From Campylobacteraceae bacterium (GTDB lineage Bacteria > Campylobacterota > Campylobacteria > Campylobacterales > Sulfurovaceae): a stretch of 16,622 bases of DNA. The notes beneath the pieces were generated by a model. That model ran no database searches. It saw only the letters and a program-made list of their open reading frames with translations, and had not been told where the DNA came from. The DNA is taken from positions 1 to 16,622 of the forward strand of contig JAMOSL010000038.1 in NCBI GenBank assembly GCA_027063105.1, in the 5' to 3' direction. Position numbers and translations under genes: made by a program. Numbering within the stretch: the first letter of the stretch is position 1; every line of letters begins with the position of its first letter. Shown one piece after another: positions 14,930 through 16,622 of the stretch.

Positions 14930-15931
14930 TTATTGATATATAAATGGTTCATATTCATTTGTTTCTACAATACATTTTTTAATTCTATTTACTTCTCTTC
15001 TTATAACTTGTCTCCAAGTAAGTCTTTGTTCTCCAATTGTAATTTGTTCTGTCATTTTTTTAATTATCTTCATCTCTATCTTTTTAATAGCTTCATTTGT
15101 AAATCGTATTCTACCATTATCTGTTTTAAAATCTTTAGCTGTTATCTCATTTTTATTTAAAAGAGTAAATATAATATTATCTCCAATAATTGGCTTAAAA
15201 ATTTCGGCAATATCTAAATGAAGACTTATCGCTTTATAATTAGGTTCATGAATAAATCCAATTCGTGGGTCTAGTTCAGTTTTATAAATTTCGCTCAAAC
15301 ATATATTATAAATTCTTGTATTGACATAAGATATTAAGCAATTAATTTTATCTGTTGGTGGGCGTCTGCTTCTTTTAATAAATTTAAAACTTCTCTGATT
15401 TTTGATAATGCTATTCCATGCCTTAAAATAATTTTTGTTAAATGCACCCTCACTTGCCATTATCTCATTAATAGTATTGGCTTTGTCGAGATTGGCTAAA
15501 TATTTATCTACTTCAAACTCAACCTTATATTTTTTACAATTATTAGAGCCATTAAGAAAATGCCCTTTTGTAATCTGTTTTGCGATATATAATCTATGAA
15601 CCTCATCATCAAAAGCACGAAGTTGTTTTAATAAAGCAAATCCACTTTTATTTACAGAATTTGAGGTATTTGGAAAGAAGTTACCTCTAAAACTCTGAAA
15701 TGAACTAAAGATATGAAGTAAAATATTATTATCTGCAATGAAGGCTATTGTATAACTATCCAAATCAATCTTTGCTAAAAGATAGATCTCATCAATACCT
15801 TTTATAGCTATTGGCTTTGAATCTACTACATTATTATTTTCATCATATTTAAAAAATCTTAAATTATTATCTTCTCTTTTAAGCCGTCCATTAATCATTA
15901 AAAAATGGCTTCTATCACTTTTTTGTATCAT
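14930..15931 (-). CDS. cas1: CRISPR integrase Cas1 (type I-B-like)
   Basis: A 333-residue metal-dependent integrase that, with Cas2, inserts new spacers at the leader end of the array. The N-terminal beta domain contains HFLMINGRLKREDNNL and IDEIYLLAKIDLD. The catalytic domain has the expected ligands: E161 in SEGAFNKNYFKAW, H228 in GFIHEPNYKA, and D240 with E243 in SLHLDIAEIFKP. The style matches I-B Cas1 proteins. I chose ATG 15931, since GGAG lies 5 nt before it; the TTG one codon upstream is only 2 nt from that site. It follows cas2 by 9 nt and lies directly beside the leader and array. Placing it after cas2 is unusual. Confidence 0.94.
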   Translation of the reverse strand: MIQKSDRSHFLMINGRLKREDNNLRFFKYDENNNVVDSKPIAIKGIDEIYLLAKIDLDSYTIAFIADNNILLHIFSSFQSFRGNFFPNTSNSVNKSGFALLKQLRAFDDEVHRLYIAKQITKGHFLNGSNNCKKYKVEFEVDKYLANLDKANTINEIMASEGAFNKNYFKAWNSIIKNQRSFKFIKRSRRPPTDKINCLISYVNTRIYNICLSEIYKTELDPRIGFIHEPNYKAISLHLDIAEIFKPIIGDNIIFTLLNKNEITAKDFKTDNGRIRFTNEAIKKIEMKIIKKMTEQITIGEQRLTWRQVIRREVNRIKKCIVETNEYEPFIYQ

Positions 15932-15940
15932 CAAATCTCC

Positions 15941-16222
15941 TTACATTGTAAAAATATCATCACTTTTATCCACACCAATCACAACTCTATCTGTGTAATT
16001 CATGCGTGTAGATTCATATATTATTATTGAATCAAACTCTTTATAAGCCACTTTCTGCAAATGAACTTTTAGCTTTTTTAAGTCACTTGGACGGATTTCT
16101 CCCTCAAAAACAGAGAACTGAACACGCGTAAGATATTTCTCTACAGTTTTACGAATTGTCCTACTATTATCTTTTTCTTTGAGACTTTTGTTGGCTATAT
16201 CATAAAATAAAATTACATACAT
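15941..16222 (-). CDS. cas2: CRISPR adaptation protein Cas2
   Basis: A 93-residue ferredoxin-like protein that forms the dimeric core of the Cas1-Cas2 integration complex. It begins MYVILFYDIANKS, with the conserved Asp at residue 8 after the first beta strand. It contains VQFSVFEGEI, a typical Cas2 strand-turn motif, and a C-terminal DRVVIGVDKSDD. The frame can open 6 codons earlier at ATG 16240 inside cas4. The ATG at 16222 has GGAG 5 nt upstream and gives the normal Cas2 N-terminus, so I prefer it. It lies between cas4 and cas1. Confidence 0.92.
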   Translation of the reverse strand: MYVILFYDIANKSLKEKDNSRTIRKTVEKYLTRVQFSVFEGEIRPSDLKKLKVHLQKVAYKEFDSIIIYESTRMNYTDRVVIGVDKSDDIFTM

Positions 16223-16230
16223 TCTTACTC

Positions 16231-16622
16231 CTATAAGCAATAATCTCTATATCCACAACCCTTGCAAAATTTTATCTCTTTAAAAGGTGGTGGTGTAGAT
16301 TGAGATAAAAATAAACTAACCTCATTCATCAATTCTTCTATCATTTTCATATTTTCTGGACTTCCTTCTACAAAAATAACTTTTTTACCAGAAATAACTT
16401 TACCATTTATCACTTTTAATTTAAGAGAAGTTTTTAGTTGCCACATATAAAAAAGCAGTTGCATCTTTGCCCCTTGAGTATTACTCATAGACTTTTTATA
16501 TTCAGTGACCATAATATGCCCTCTCTCTTTACCAATTTTATCAAAATGTAAATTAGAAAAAGGGAATTTATGTAGTTGTTGTTCCTCTTTTATATCTGCT
16601 AGGGCTTTACCCATTAGAATAT
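16231..16622 (-). CDS. cas4: Cas4 nuclease, 5' end cut by window
   Basis: The C-terminal ~129 residues of a RecB/PD-(D/E)xK-type nuclease that trims prespacers and helps select PAM orientation. Visible motifs are VTEYKKS (the ExK catalytic core) and QLLFYMWQL (motif with the conserved Gln). The C-terminal Fe-S cysteine triad is in FCKGCGYRDYC. The fourth cluster Cys is expected in the missing N-terminus, where family members also carry the first catalytic His/Asp. An in-frame ATG at 16614 exists but the frame stays open to the window edge. Complete Cas4 is about 160-200 residues, so the true start is upstream. It ends 8 nt before the chosen cas2 start. Confidence 0.9.
   Translation of the reverse strand, partial: ILMGKALADIKEEQQLHKFPFSNLHFDKIGKERGHIMVTEYKKSMSNTQGAKMQLLFYMWQLKTSLKLKVINGKVISGKKVIFVEGSPENMKMIEELMNEVSLFLSQSTPPPFKEIKFCKGCGYRDYCL

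Noticed and set aside
14737..14958. 73-aa minus-strand frame across the array edge
   Set aside because: It runs through a CRISPR repeat, a spacer and the leader, so it is not a gene.
14897..15160. 87-aa plus-strand frame
   Set aside because: Antisense to the 3' end of cas1; no coding features.

Overview
The window is AT-rich (roughly 30% GC by eye), densely coded chromosomal DNA that looks like a free-living member of the Campylobacterota (Sulfurimonas/Arcobacter-like). The taxonomic guess rests on base composition, the MutS2 variant, the small type III pantothenate kinase, T-rich promoters with strong TATAAT boxes, and a YfgM/BamB-like pair. It is inference; no rRNA or other marker is present.

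Layout. (1) 1-1780, plus strand: the 3' part of galT overlapping a ROK-family sugar kinase. (2) 1791-3347, minus strand: a restriction-modification relic. An intact adenine methyltransferase that closely resembles M.EcoRV sits downstream of two broken fragments. These are the first ~53 residues of an EcoRV-like endonuclease and the C-terminal ~175 residues of a DUF262/HNH (GmrSD-type) protein, abutting in different frames. (3) 3357-4718, minus strand: ybeY followed by a CaCA-family Na+/Ca2+ antiporter. (4) 4773-7380, plus strand: a tightly overlapping chain queC - coaX - hisG (short form) - SAM methyltransferase. It is followed at 7406-9050 by two exported, helical, possibly paralogous proteins of unknown function with weak PilJ-N/NarX-sensor-like features. 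(5) 9098-14209, minus strand: hemH - mutS2 - yfgM-like - bamB-like lipoprotein - a small conserved hypothetical. (6) 14210-16622: an intergenic stretch, a five-repeat CRISPR array, an AT-rich leader, and cas1, cas2 and a 3' portion of cas4 on the minus strand. The gene order in transcription is cas4-cas2-cas1, whereas cas4-cas1-cas2 is usual. The repeat and Cas1 look type I-B-like; any effector genes lie outside the window.

Most of the window is housekeeping: queuosine/preQ0, CoA, histidine and haem synthesis, rRNA maturation, envelope assembly and DNA repair. The two defence regions are the most interesting parts. One is a decayed EcoRV-type restriction system whose methyltransferase survives. 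The other is a CRISPR adaptation module with a short, perfectly conserved array. I see no rRNA, tRNA, insertion sequence or complete mobile element.
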